Source: Hydractinia symbiolongicarpus
Taxonomy: Eukaryota > Cnidaria > Hydrozoa > Anthoathecata > Hydractiniidae
Reading direction: 5' to 3'
Length of the DNA: 64,000 nt
NCBI RefSeq assembly: GCF_029227915.1
Contig: NC_079886.1
Location: 11,863,501 to 11,927,500 of the forward strand
Shown here piece by piece: positions 34,175 to 45,162 of the stretch. The notes under the pieces are model-generated. The model searched no databases. It had not been told where the DNA came from and worked only from the letters and a program-made list of their open reading frames with translations. Both the position numbers and the translations under genes were made by a program. The first letter of the stretch is position 1; each line of letters begins with the position of its first letter.

Positions 34175-34810
34175 CGACGTCAATAGCACTACTTTAACGT
34201 CAATATCCTATATTAAATTAACGAAGCCATTACAGTGCACCTAAAACTTAGACGCCAAATAACTTGGAAACGAGGTGGTGACGTGATGATTTTTCACCGC
34301 GTGGGTAACTAGGGACCACCTATGACTAGTTTAGGTAATTTTCCCAAACCCGGTTCCCCAAATCCGTTTCGGAATGGACGAGTTGATGACGTCATCAAAA
34401 AACATTCAAACCTTAATATCTCTACAACCGTTTGTCAAAAGTACATATTCCCATAAATTTTCTTGATCAGCGTTTCAAGATCTATACGATGAAAGCAACA
34501 GGTATACAAATTTCTTAAAATAGTTTTTTTGCATATTTGTTCGTTTCTGGTGACGTCAGCAAATATTTTTAAACCCTTATATCTCCTTAGGCGTTTGTCC
34601 AAAACAAATGATTCGATACATTATTTTAATCAGCTATTCAAGCTCTACACAATAGAAGCAACAAGTAAACAAAATTTGAAGAAAAAATATTTTGTCTCGT
34701 GACAGGTCCTTGCTGACGTTATCACAATTTAAATAACGGTTATTTTTTACTGTTATCCTATCTAAGTGGATTTTCCACGGGCTTTATCAACTAGTAACAG
34801 TAATAATAAA
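34175..34810 (-). repeat. GACGTCA-bearing dispersed repeat, copy 2
   Basis: This is the reverse-orientation partner of the 4145-4760 copy, with the same ordered blocks. The most similar part is about 34270-34400 (CACCGCGTGGGTAACTAGGG, TTGATGACGTCATCAA). Its end carries CTAAGTGGATTTTCCACGGG followed by CTTTATCAACTAGTAACAGT, corresponding to the unit beginning at 4765. It lies in the DCAF17 intron. Confidence 0.75.
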
Positions 34811-36447
34811 ATTTTTTAAGTTAATGCATCTATCTTTTGTGTGGTTGAATCCCATTGGCCATCGTCCAGTTCTCCTGAGCTAACATCTTGAAACTTCTGG
34901 ACTTTTTCAAATTCCGTTTTTGGTCAGCGCCGTCAGATGGCTGATCTTCCATTTCAGTTTGCCTTTTTGTGTTCGTGTGTTATTCTGTCCGTCCCTAGTC
35001 AGCTTCCCGACCACCTTATTACCGCCTACCTAATCCAAAGGCCGTTTTCCACTCATCAGCCAATCAGGATGCACGAATCATGAGTTTTCAGAACCAAACG
35101 ACATTTTAAAAGAAAGAAACTGATCTGATCAGATCTGAAATACAGCTAAAATATAAATAAAACCAAATATATTTCCGGTTTTGGCTGTCTGACTGGTAGT
35201 TACGTCTCCGTACACTGAAGATCTCACTGGTTTTGTTGTTCGTTGACCATTTTCAAGGCAAGTTATTCTACTTTTCTATTTATTGTTTTATAGCTAGCTA
35301 GCTATTAGGTAGCTACCGTTAATGCATTTAGGTATTCCCAAACCTCAACAGGTTTCTAATTTTTGCCAGTCGCACTGCATTTAATAAGCTAGCTAGCTAT
35401 ATATTAACTGAAATATAGCTAGTTAATGACCTAAAGCCAACATCAATAAAATGTTCGGTTTGTGTCATTTTTGCATAATGAAAATGTGGTGGGCGGGCAA
35501 AAAAATTTGCCATCTTCGTTTAGGGTAGGCATCCATATGCTCACATTGCCAAACTAAGCGTTGATTCGACGTTACTTTGAAAACCCCTACCCCCACCCCC
35601 TGTCAATAGTATCAGGCCATGGCCGTTGCAACAGAGGTAGGTTTAGTCATGATGTTTCAATCGAAGTACGCTCTGCCATCATGACGGAAGTACATTCTGA
35701 CCAAATGTAGTTTGTTTGATGCTACATGGAAGGTCCCCCTTTCTTCCGCTCGTAAACAGACAAGATCCGGGCACTGTAAAATACGATCGTTTTATCAAAT
35801 ATATCTCTCCTGTATCTGGGCCCAAAGCGATATTTTTTTTCTGCCATGGATATTAACGTCGAAAAGAACCAACCCCATCCCCAACGTCGAATCGACACTT
35901 TGAAAGCATTTTCACAAAATAAAATAAAATAATCACAAATGCAAAACTTCTACATATATAAATATAGATTCAGTAGACACTAATTCTCCATGCCTTCGTG
36001 CGCCTGTTGCCATAGATGTAAAAATTGCATAATATTGCACAATATATATATATTCACGCTGAAATAACTGGGCATTTTTCCTGCAATTACAGCAGGAATA
36101 AATTGTGGAGGATTTTGCAACTTTAGAATCTAAAAGTTAACGATCCGCAAAAATTAATTTCTGTCAAAAACTTGAAAATTGGCCTTTGGCAAAAATAATT
36201 CCATTTTTAAGATTTTAAATATTATTTGCCAATTTCGACTTTTTGTCCCAATTTGCAAAAAGACTATGTGGTGGATATTTCAAAAACAAAGCTTTTCATA
36301 GCCGATTTAAAATTTTGGTACTGGACCGTAGAATTTATCGGTAAAAATACATTAAAAGCCATCAGATTTTTTGTCTGCCATATTTAAAATAATGAAGTTC
36401 TTGGTGAAAATCTGCTTCGCTCCTAATGCAATGTATAATGCGTGTAA
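34811..36447. other. No recognised gene; TAGC microsatellites
   Basis: TAGCTAGCTAGC runs near 35293 and 35385. Open frame 35712-35903 has no recognisable motif. Confidence 0.45.
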
Positions 36448-36583
36448 GTCATATTAAAGAAGAACTACTTTGTTCATCACTAACATACTGCCAAGCAGTG
36501 AGCGGGATTCGATCCCCGGTCCCCAGAACTGGGAGCCGCTTGGCAGCATGTTAGTGATGAACAAAGTAGTTCTTCAATATGAC
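36448..36583. repeat. 136-bp foldback with tRNA T-arm-like centre
   Basis: Arms of about 50 bp begin GTCATATTAAAGAAGAACTA (right arm lacks three bases) and run through CTTTGTTCATCACTAACAT and CTGCCAAGC. The central loop, read on the minus strand, contains GGGGATCGAATCCCGCT, a good match to a tRNA T arm / polymerase III B box. It may be a foldback built from a SINE end. Confidence 0.75.
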
Positions 36584-37204
36584 TATTTTTTCTCTTTAAT
36601 ACGGTCTTGATATATTTAGTAGCATTATCCTCAATTTACTTTATGGGGTATTAATTTGGATTGTGAAATCAAAAATGGAGCTTTTGATGGTCCCTAATTT
36701 TCGCAAATTTTCCTTCTTGCAAAAGTTTCTTCCCTTTGTTTACAAAATATTGTGTAATTTTTTTTCCTTCTTTTCTTATAGGTCAAGCGAAAGAACAACG
36801 GTTTACTTGGTTACTTGTTTAGACACGTTTACTTTGTTACTATTTAATCTCTTGTCAGACTTGGACACTACCTTGATCTTACAATATACTTTTACATATA
36901 TATAACTTATAGAATAGATTTTTTTTACAATAAAAAATAATATATATAAAAAATATATATAGCTAGCTATATAATTTTACTGTTCTACTTTGTTGTATTT
37001 TTACGATCTAGGCATATCGCATTGCTATTGGAACTTTCGGTTCAACCACTCAGCTCAGTTCAGAACTACTGTTTCTGAAGAAATTTTCTCTCTCTTAAGG
37101 CCAGCTCCATTCTGTTCAATTTTTGTGTAAATATTACTTTGGCTTTTCTAATAGCTAGTGACGTTTAGTCCAACCCCGGGCCTGTCAACTCAGATAAAAT
37201 AGTA

Positions 37205-37516
37205 ATGAACTCATTTCATCAAGGTCATTCTAGATTTGGAGAATCAGCGGGTAGCCAATGCGTGTGCAATGCTTTGTGGGCCATCTGTTACCCTTCTATT
37301 GCGTCTGTGCGTTACTGGACTGAATGGGATCTTGATCTTATTTTTACACTAGGGAATGTTCTTTACGTCAGCCTAGGTTACACCAGTCAATATCTTGCTT
37401 TAGACGAACTGCCCAATTCAATCGCAACTGAAAACGGGAATATTCAAATTGAAAAGTCAGATTCCTATTTATTTGAACTTTTGAGAAATAGTACTTCCTT
37501 TCTCCGTGCCCAGTAA
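37205..37516 (+). pseudogene. C76-like cysteine peptidase N-terminal fragment
   Basis: A 103-residue frame starts at an ATG (37205) and contains HQGHSRFGESAGSQCVCNAL, then WTEWDLDLIFTLGNVLYVSLG and ALDELPNSI. The Gly-x-Gln-Cys motif followed by Asn, and the Asp-Leu-Asp-x-Ile-x2-x-Gly block, resemble the papain-like peptidase module (C76 type, a deubiquitinase fold) found in uncharacterised element-borne proteins of fish and invertebrates. The nucleophile would be the Cys after Gln. The catalytic His/Asp part is absent because the frame ends at 37516. No helicase or partner gene follows. Family assignment is from memory. Confidence 0.45.
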
Positions 37517-37739
37517 TATGCCAATTATCTCACGCTATCTCGCAGTGGAAACCAAGCATAAGAAGTGAGACGATGGGTAGATGGGTGCAGAATAATGAGG
37601 GTAAATGCACATCGTGTGATAAAATTTAGTTTCGGTTTGAGCAGGCTCCTTGTAGCGGTATAAGATGGGACTGCTGAACATTTTGGTCCAAAAGTTGGAA
37701 CACGTGAAGATTCGTAACAAACATTTTAATACAAAAGAG

Positions 37740-38635
37740 TTGAGAATAATTCACCTTTCATATTAATCTGTGCATCCATATACAAAAGCAAATATGCATT
37801 CATCTTTCCTATATCCACAACTGTCTTGTCTATCTGCAAAGTAACGCCTTCTGCAGCATTCTCCACCCGTCTACCACTTACATGAAGCTTAGTTCTAAAA
37901 TCAATTCACAACGCAAACTTACTCGCATAAAACCACCCATATGCATTACTCCCAATAACATTTCCTTCTGCACATTTCCACACTGCTGCAATGGACCACT
38001 AGTAAAATGTTTTTCACCTCTTTCCACTGATGATAGGTTCTAAGATCCGAACTAAACAATTAATTCGGATGACCCTCTACTGTCCCGCTCACCTTATTAA
38101 CCTTAGGATTGTTAAACTTTTCACTATCTCTACCATACCCATCGTTCTCTTCAAACAAAATCCATATACCTTTCAACAATCTAGAGGGTGTATTAAAACC
38201 AAAATTCCAACCACTAGCAGCCTTTTCAACAACCAACGTCCTATGTCAGCACTATCGTATAATATAGCAGTATCGGTATAGTTCATCCTAACCTCGTTTG
38301 CCAACCCTCATTAATAACAACTTCATATTCCCAATTAATCCCATCAATCGTATACGGAGCATTCTTATCCGTACTCACAATAACACTCGCATAATCATTA
38401 AACGCTAATTCGTAAGTTATTCCATATTGATAGAAGGGCATAGTACTCTCAAGCAACTAAATATCTAGTGGAATACATAACATACCTCCAAACACTTTAC
38501 CAAAATGATTCTCCTTCTCATTCGTCTTAACAGCATCCTTTGCACCCACCCTCACTTCCTTAGATTCCCACTACATATACCCTGACGAACCCTATCATCC
38601 CTCTGTCTACTTGTCATCCACAAATCACTTACCTT
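37740..38635 (-). pseudogene. Polinton major capsid protein relic, main part
   Basis: Minus-strand translation in shifting frames gives blocks of the Polinton double-jelly-roll capsid: RVGAKDAVKTNEKE, GMLCIPLDI, FYQYGITYELAFNDYASV, INWEYEVVINEG, LLKGIWILFEENDGYG, KFNNPKVNKVSGTVEGHP and, after breaks, VTLQIDKTVVDIGKMNAYLL. At least five frame changes or stops make it non-functional. The gene is cut at 38635 by a pogo/Tigger-like transposon, and its N-terminal part lies beyond that element at 40016-40200. Polintons are large virus-like transposons; this piece may share its origin with the polymerase relic at 10.8 kb or be independent. Confidence 0.7.
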
Positions 38636-40015
38636 TGGGATAAGTTTTCGCGGAGATTAAAATTCGCGGATATCGCGGATTTGGATACTATCCGCGAAGA
38701 TATGTCCCTTCAAAAATTTGGAAACAGACCATCCGCGAAAATTTGTCCCCGCGAAAATTTGAAAAAATTGCTCGATCCGCGAAATTATAAATTTATGTTT
38801 TTCTTTGTTTTCACCATCTCGTCGCGGTTTCTTGAATGGAACAGCAGACGAATCTTTACTCTTTTTCTTTTTTGTCGCATTTGGCAGGGAACTCGCATCG
38901 CAAGAATTATTCAAAATTGACCCAAGGATCTTTGATATTCAAAAAACTCACTCCAGTAACGCAGATAAAGCTTGCAAAAGGATCAAAGAAGTTCTCAAGC
39001 CGTACATAGAAAGAGTTATTAAAGAAGAAGAAAAATTTAAAATTTACCACTTGATCAAAAAGCCTTAGTCAATATGGATGTCTTTAATGGACAAATGACG
39101 AAAGAAGTCTTGGACCTGTATGAGAAAGAAAATATCGAAATCGTCTGAGTTCCTGCTAATATGACGCACTTACTCCAACCTCTGGATTTGACCGTAAATG
39201 GTTACGCAAAGGAGCACACACGTAAAAGGTCTAACGATTGGTATACCGCTCAGATTGGTCTGCAACCAGATGAAGGTAAATCGCTGCCAGACATCACCGT
39301 CCCATTGCATCTTACCTGCTTCTAGTTTAATGGATGGTGGATTTATACAATGATATGACGAAAGGTGGCAATAATGTTATTAAAAACGCCTGGAAAGCAG
39401 CAGGTATGACTGAAGCGCTTGAAACTGGTGTAGGTCTCCAATCACTCGACCCTTTCCAGGATATCGATCCTTTGTTCCCAGCTTCTAATGCAAATGATCA
39501 ACCGAATTACAGTTCTCTTCCCTGCCTTACCGATGAACAATTGAAAGTTGCTTACACCCCACGAAGTGAAATAGTAGTGGATGAATCAGATGAAGAATAA
39601 AAATATGAACCGATCTCTGGAGATGAAGATGATGTCGACTTCTCTCGTACCCCGTTTGACGCTTTTGATTAACGATTAAGATTCGTTTCGTTTTTTATCT
39701 AATTGTGTTTATTTTACCTGACGTTATAGTTGTGTTGAAAGAGCTTTGAACTAAAATGCAAAATTACGCTTTGTCTTGGTCGGTGTAGAACTGACTGGTG
39801 TAACGAGGGTCGATGAGACAGTGCCATTCAGCCCGAACACTTTTGACAACTTATTTTTCCTGTTTTAAAAATTGCTATTATGACATCATCCGCGGAGTTA
39901 AGTCCCCGCGAAAAATTAGAACATCCCTCATTCGCGAAAATAAGTCTCCGCGATATGCTACAATTTTGCGGATAAGCTCAACCGCCAGATTAAATCCCCG
40001 CGAAAATTTATCCCA
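38636..40015 (+). mobile_element. pogo/Tigger-like DNA transposon, decayed
   Basis: The ends TGGGATAAGTTTTCGCGGAG and the reverse complement of ...CCCCGCGAAAATTTATCCCA form a terminal inverted repeat of about 28 bp. Subterminal CCGCGAAAAT repeats occur on both sides (38640-38780 and 39885-40010). A DDE transposase relic lies inside. The flanks read TA on one side and AA on the other, in line with a mutated TA target duplication. It is inserted in a Polinton capsid relic. Confidence 0.8.
38890..39670 (+). pseudogene. pogo/Tigger-like DDE transposase relic
   Basis: Plus-strand blocks in order are KRIKEVLKPYIERVIKEEEK (about 38970-39030), LVNMDVFNGQMTKEVLDLY, an in-frame TGA, VPANMTHLLQPLDLTVNG near 39160 and KRSNDWYTAQIG. 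After a frame change these are followed by VDLYNDMTKGGNNVIKNAW, GLQSLDPFQDIDP and an acidic end VVDESDEE. The sequence around MDVFNGQM supplies the second catalytic Asp of the DDE/D triad, and HLLQPLDL the third. The N-terminal DNA-binding part and first Asp are missing. Several stops and frameshifts show the copy is inactive. Confidence 0.75.
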
Positions 40016-40200
40016 TAAAAGTAACACATCAACTTATCAAAATCGTCAATAGATACAAGTTCATGTGACTCTACTTTAACGACGACTTTCTTAACAATTG
40101 CCCTGCCCAAACTATTAACAATGATTGCATCATTATTGAACGATAACCTTGAGGTACAACAACACCATCATCGTTGGTCGATTGGGAAACCTAACTGTCA
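40016..40200 (-). pseudogene. Polinton major capsid relic, N-terminal part
   Basis: On the minus strand, blocks include IVNSLGRAIVKKVVVKVE and ESHELVSIDDFDKLMCY, matching the N-terminal strands of Polinton capsid proteins. The reading frame reaches the Tigger-like element at 40015 right after LMCY and resumes at 38635 with SDLWMTSRQRDD. Sequence further upstream (to about 40430) may be additional Polinton DNA but I could not match it. Confidence 0.65.
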
Positions 40201-40235
40201 AAAGTTGATTCTGGTCAATCGTGCTTGGATTATAT

Positions 40236-42204
40236 TACCAATATATCCTGTCGAAAAAATTTAATTCCGCGCGGTCTTTTAAGACTTCTCGTAGGCCAAC
40301 CTCATACCAGGGGCTTTTACCTTTTTGACATCAAGGCCGGCGGCGAAAAAACCCCTAGTTGTAATGCGATTGGTTTACATCCGACATTGAACGATACGAA
40401 GATTTCTGACTATGAAAAATGTTAAAAAAGATTGAATAAAAAAAACGGTGAGCCAAACAGTAAATCAGATGTTATTTTGGCAGATTTCCATTGTTGACAT
40501 TTTGAATGAAAATAAAGGTTCATTCTAAAGCTTTTTAAAAAACATGACTTGGTAATTTAGCTGGATGAGAAAAGACATGTAGCTAGCTAGCTATCTTGCT
40601 AAGCTATTACTACATAAAAATAAATCTTTTCTTTTATTCATTTTTACTTAAAAAATCAAGTGCTCGTCCAAAAGTGTAGTTTTAGTCAGATCACCTAAAT
40701 GCATTTTCAAATTTTAAGCAACTGTTAACAAGTTTAAAATTTTGTTGGTCTGTCATTAGCTAGACACATCACGCTTGTGCAAAATTTGACCACAACAGTC
40801 ACACCTAACTAGCTAGAAAAATGTCGCGTTTCGAAACAAAATTTATGTCTGAAAACATCACAAAAAGGATTTAAAACCGAGAACGTACGAACTAAAGAAA
40901 AAGAAAAAAAAATTAGCTAGGGGCCATTCAATAATGATGTAACGCTTGAGGTTGGGATAATGATCATTTTTGTTTCGCACTGTTACGAAAATTTAGGGGT
41001 GGGGTTGGGTGGAAGGGCAGAGGTATTTTGTTATGTAACAAATAATTTTTATGGGTAAGTGGTATTAAATTTGTAACGATGCATTATAACATAGAGATAA
41101 TATCTCTATGATTATAAGGTAAAAATGTCTTAGGTCAGGCATTAAATTGCTAAGGCCTTTCTTGATCACAAGATTCTTAGCTGGTTGTATTTAGCACCTA
41201 GCACCTTTATTTTACCAACACAGTGTTTTATCATGTTAAAGCACATTATATTGCTGTTATTGCTATATTGCTTCTGGAAAATATTTCGCCATAGTTCAAC
41301 TGGGAATGTTGCCACCTGATGGAAAGGAAAGGGTTGTAGCGTAGCATGTATCCTAACAAAATTAGCTCTATCTAATCACACGTTAATAAATAATGCTTCT
41401 TAAAAGATCTTATCACTATAAAATATAGTACAATAACTTGGTTTGAAATAAAACGTTCTAAATTTAAGCGTCCAAAAACATCAACAACCAAAATACATCG
41501 CGAAGAACGAGGACTCAATCAAGTTGTTTTACTAGCCGCAGGAACAGTAACAAGGAGACAAATCATAAATTATTCATAGTACCAAATATACTAGTATAAA
41601 AAGCAGCTTATACCAGGATCTTGTTTAGCCGTCAAGCGCTAGCGGCTTTGACATAGGCAACAAACCCTAGGGACAAAGATGGGTAGAAATTTATTCCTAT
41701 GCATTTTCTATTCACCCAAAATGCAAAAAAACCTCTATCCGAATCTCTTCCCCACCTGCATGCCAAGTATATCAATCACTACTTCTCACACCATTGACTA
41801 AATTATCACAACTATTCAATTCTTCCAATCTAAATGACAAGTCCTTACAAGATCACAAAGCTATGGAATGTGAGGGCTCTGTAGTGTATAATTTGTTGAC
41901 ATTTTAATTTGTCTTGGTGTTATTTAGTTTCTTTATTTAATTAATTCACAGTTAATGACTGTATATGCCTGTATATGCTGTGAGTGATGTAAGTGTTGGT
42001 GAGATAAAATATGGCTGGACCAGTCGATTACATGGTAAATATATTGTGTTATTACATTGTAAAACTTCATATTGGAAATTATAGCAAATAACGTATATTT
42101 CTTGTCGTTCCTGTTCACAATATGGGGAAATTTGGGTATGTCGGGCCTCCTTCGTCAGCCTTTTAGGCAAGTAATGTGTTGATACAAGTGATTGTTGAAA
42201 CGTA
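40236..42204. other. No intact gene; small repeats
   Basis: Contains TAGCTAGC runs near 40580, a CATAGAGATAATATCTCTATG palindrome near 41092, and at 41744-41780 a 37-bp exact match to the BEL/Pao gag 5' end (18396-18432, opposite strand). Confidence 0.5.
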
Positions 42205-42690
42205 CCTGACGCTCAGGGCGTGTATACATGTCTTCACCATATTTTCTGACGCTCATTGAGGTGCGGCATCTCAATCAGCAGCACTTAAATAGGAAACATG
42301 CACCTGACGCTCAGGGATGTCGATGCACCTGACGCTAAGGGCATCTCAATAAAAATACCAGTAATTAGCATGTGCCTGACGCTCAGGACATGTCGATGCG
42401 CCTGACACTCAGGGCATCTCTAGTAGTCATCATGTGAATAGGAAACATGCACCTGACGCTCAGGATATGAATAAAAACATCATTATTCTCTAATACACAA
42501 CGGAAGAAAACACCATAATTAGCATGTGCCTAACGCTCAGGACATGTCGATGCATCTGACGCTCAGTGCATCTCATCTGTATCATGTACCCGACGCTCAG
42601 GGCATGAAGACGCCTATAATGCGTGTCCTGACGCTCAGGATACGCATTATATATTGGGGCATATCCTGACGCTCAGGATATGCATTTTGA
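42205..42690. repeat. Cluster of twelve CCTGACGCTCAGG hairpins
   Basis: Twelve units of CCTGA-CGC-TCAGG (some with one or two changes) occur at irregular spacing of 25-75 bp. Each core is flanked by arms that are complementary to each other but differ between units: GATGC/GCATC, CATGT/ACATG, GCATAT/ATATGC and, at 42617-42651, ATAATGCGTG/TACGCATTAT. The best unit is a 35-nt hairpin with a 16-bp stem and a CGC loop. No long open frame covers the cluster. Confidence 0.95.
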
Positions 42691-42749
42691 GCATATGACA
42701 AATCACGAAGGAGGCACCTTCATTCATACCCATTCCCCAAAAATTTTCC

Positions 42750-45162
42750 ATAAATAATCTACGCATACTGAACGTGTTGTATTTACTCATTCCAATAGAA
42801 ATACATTGTTTCTATCAAATTGTGGTATTATTCTGGAACCCAAAGCAATTAAATGGAGCTAAACTGCAAGTTTTGCTCATGTTAATTGTGGTGACAGAAG
42901 TACAGTTCTTTAGCATTGTGGTTAGTATATATTAGGTTTACCTAAGTCATTGAAAATATCATGTAGAACCTGGCACAGTGGGGGTGGTTTCTACATATAG
43001 ACCTGATCTTAAAGATTGCCAGAGACAGTAGTCTCACTTGCCTGTAAAGGAACTGGGCCCTACCCAGGCCTTGATTATTAATGGTTGCATATAAAAACCC
43101 AACACCCCACAGTGCACAAGTTCTTCAGATGCACCTTACAGTTTGCAGTTAGGCCTTGATTATTAATGGTTGTATATAAAAACCCAACACCCCACACTGC
43201 ACAAGTTCTTCAGATGTACCTTACAGCTTCCCACCAGCCCAGCCTTTTTTATAAATTTTTTATAAATGCAGTGAATCGAAATCGAATTATCATGGGCATC
43301 TCCAATGCAACTAAAGACAACTGCATCACAGCTGTTATGGGAGCGTGCTGCACAACACAACTAGACAAATTGCTTCTGCCCCAAGGTTTCCCTGGCATCA
43401 TTTTGGCAAATACTAATCACTCCAACTCGGCTCCTTCAACTTCCGCAACCTAACCCCAGTAACTTGATAACAATACGTCATAGCACCTTTATACTCACTA
43501 AAATCATTCCTAGCCTCTCGCAGAAGCAATCATCATCGCTATTCCAGTCGCCATTTCCTTAAAAACAAAAAAAATCCAATTTCTCCACCGACCAACAAAA
43601 CCAACGCTGTGACGTGATTATCCGATACATGGTTACTATTAATCTCAATATTAGTCTCCTCAATCCTTATAGGAACCCCCGCAAGCTTAGTACTAAAAAA
43701 CCCTTAACAACACCAAGCCTGACAATATCCCATGGCAACATATGACTCATAAGCCACAGAAAAATCAATTTTTTTTTCAGGCATATTTCAACAAACTCTC
43801 ACAGTTGGGTCTGTCCCATCTTATGACACAGTATTTAAATGCGCGAGAGTTCTTTGTCAATAGTTGGGCCTATCCCATATCTTATGACACACTTTCTAAA
43901 ACTGGAAAAGTCCTTTGTGTAGGGTCTGTCCCATCTGATGACACGGTTTTTAAAAGCGCGAGAGTCTTTTTCAATAGTTGGACGTGTATTAACTTAAGAC
44001 CAATTACATACATTTGTCCTAGGTTGGAGCGGGCCCGTCAATAGATTGACTATCAAAAAAAATACATAAAAAATGTTAATATGAAGTTAGATTTCTGTCT
44101 AGCTACCTTTAGTCAGGCACTTAGAATCATATGACAATTTCAAAATTATGTTTATATATTTGGAAAACAATCAAGAGCAATATACACGGCAGTCTGTCTG
44201 CTGAGTGTATGATAGAAATCCAAAAAAAAAACTCGCCGCACATATTTGTGACGTAAAATGCCGAGCTCGCTTGCCTCCGCAAGGTTATATACAAGACAAA
44301 TGCATCAAATATTACATCCAGAAAACTGTGCATCTAGAGTCACGTGACGAGGCCTTCTCCAGGGCTATGTTCGTCTCGCCGTCCCAAAAGCAGAAAACAG
44401 GCGCTAGAAACGAGGTTGAAAGCTATCACTAGAAATCAGTTAAGGCTCAGGTACACTTAAAAATTTTTTTCTTCGAAATATGTCTAAAACTAGTGTTTCA
44501 CGAGTGTTTTAAAAATTTTTTTTACTATTTCGAAATTAGTAGTCTTTCCGCATATTTAATCATGAATAAAGAGAAAAGTTGTATCCATGTCTACGACCGC
44601 TTCTTTTTTTTGAAAAAGAGTGGAATTAAAAAAAACAAGAAGCCCTGGGGGCTCTAAGAATTTCCGCTCGCTACCAAAATATTTGACAACAACCTACTAA
44701 TTCGTTGTGTTATCGTGCCAAACATTCGAAGGGGTTTGGTGCATGAACCTCTGAAGATAAAGCACGCAAGTGACATTATATCTTACAACAAACGCAAAAA
44801 AAAAGAAACGTGTTATAATAAACTCACATTTTAAAAGAAATTGCTAACAAAAATACAGCCTATCATTCATGGTTGAAAGTCTTGCGATTGAAACGTTTAT
44901 GGTCTTAAACGGCATTTAGTTGACAAAAAATCAATATTTTGATGTGACCATTATGTTCAACATACTTTTTTTATTAACTTTGCTAAATTTTGTTGTTAAT
45001 TCTTGGACCAATTTTGGCCTAAAAGGACATTTAAGGTGGCAAAAAAACAAAATTTTAATGTCACCATCATGTTCAGCATACTTTTTTTGTTAACTGTATC
45101 AAATTTTGTCAAAAATAAAGTAGTTTTAATTTTTCGACCAATTTTGGCCTAAAATGACATTT
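42750..45162. repeat. 2,413-bp tandem duplication, copy 1
   Basis: All positions I compared are identical to 45163-47575, including five open frames of 64-100 codons on both strands. Inside are an 82-bp direct repeat (43075-43215, with ATATAAAAACCCAACACCCC), three ~65-bp units with TCTGTCCCATCTTATGACAC (43802-43985) and a copy of the dispersed repeat seen at 2800-3110. None of the frames resembles a known protein. Confidence 0.95.

Noticed and set aside
38657-38920. Open frames on both strands at the left end of the Tigger-like element
   Set aside because: They arise from CCGCGAAAAT subterminal repeats and show no transposase motif.
42205-42690. CRISPR-like spacing of palindromic repeats
   Set aside because: Spacing is irregular, arms covary with each unit and no cas-like gene exists; hairpin family is the better reading.
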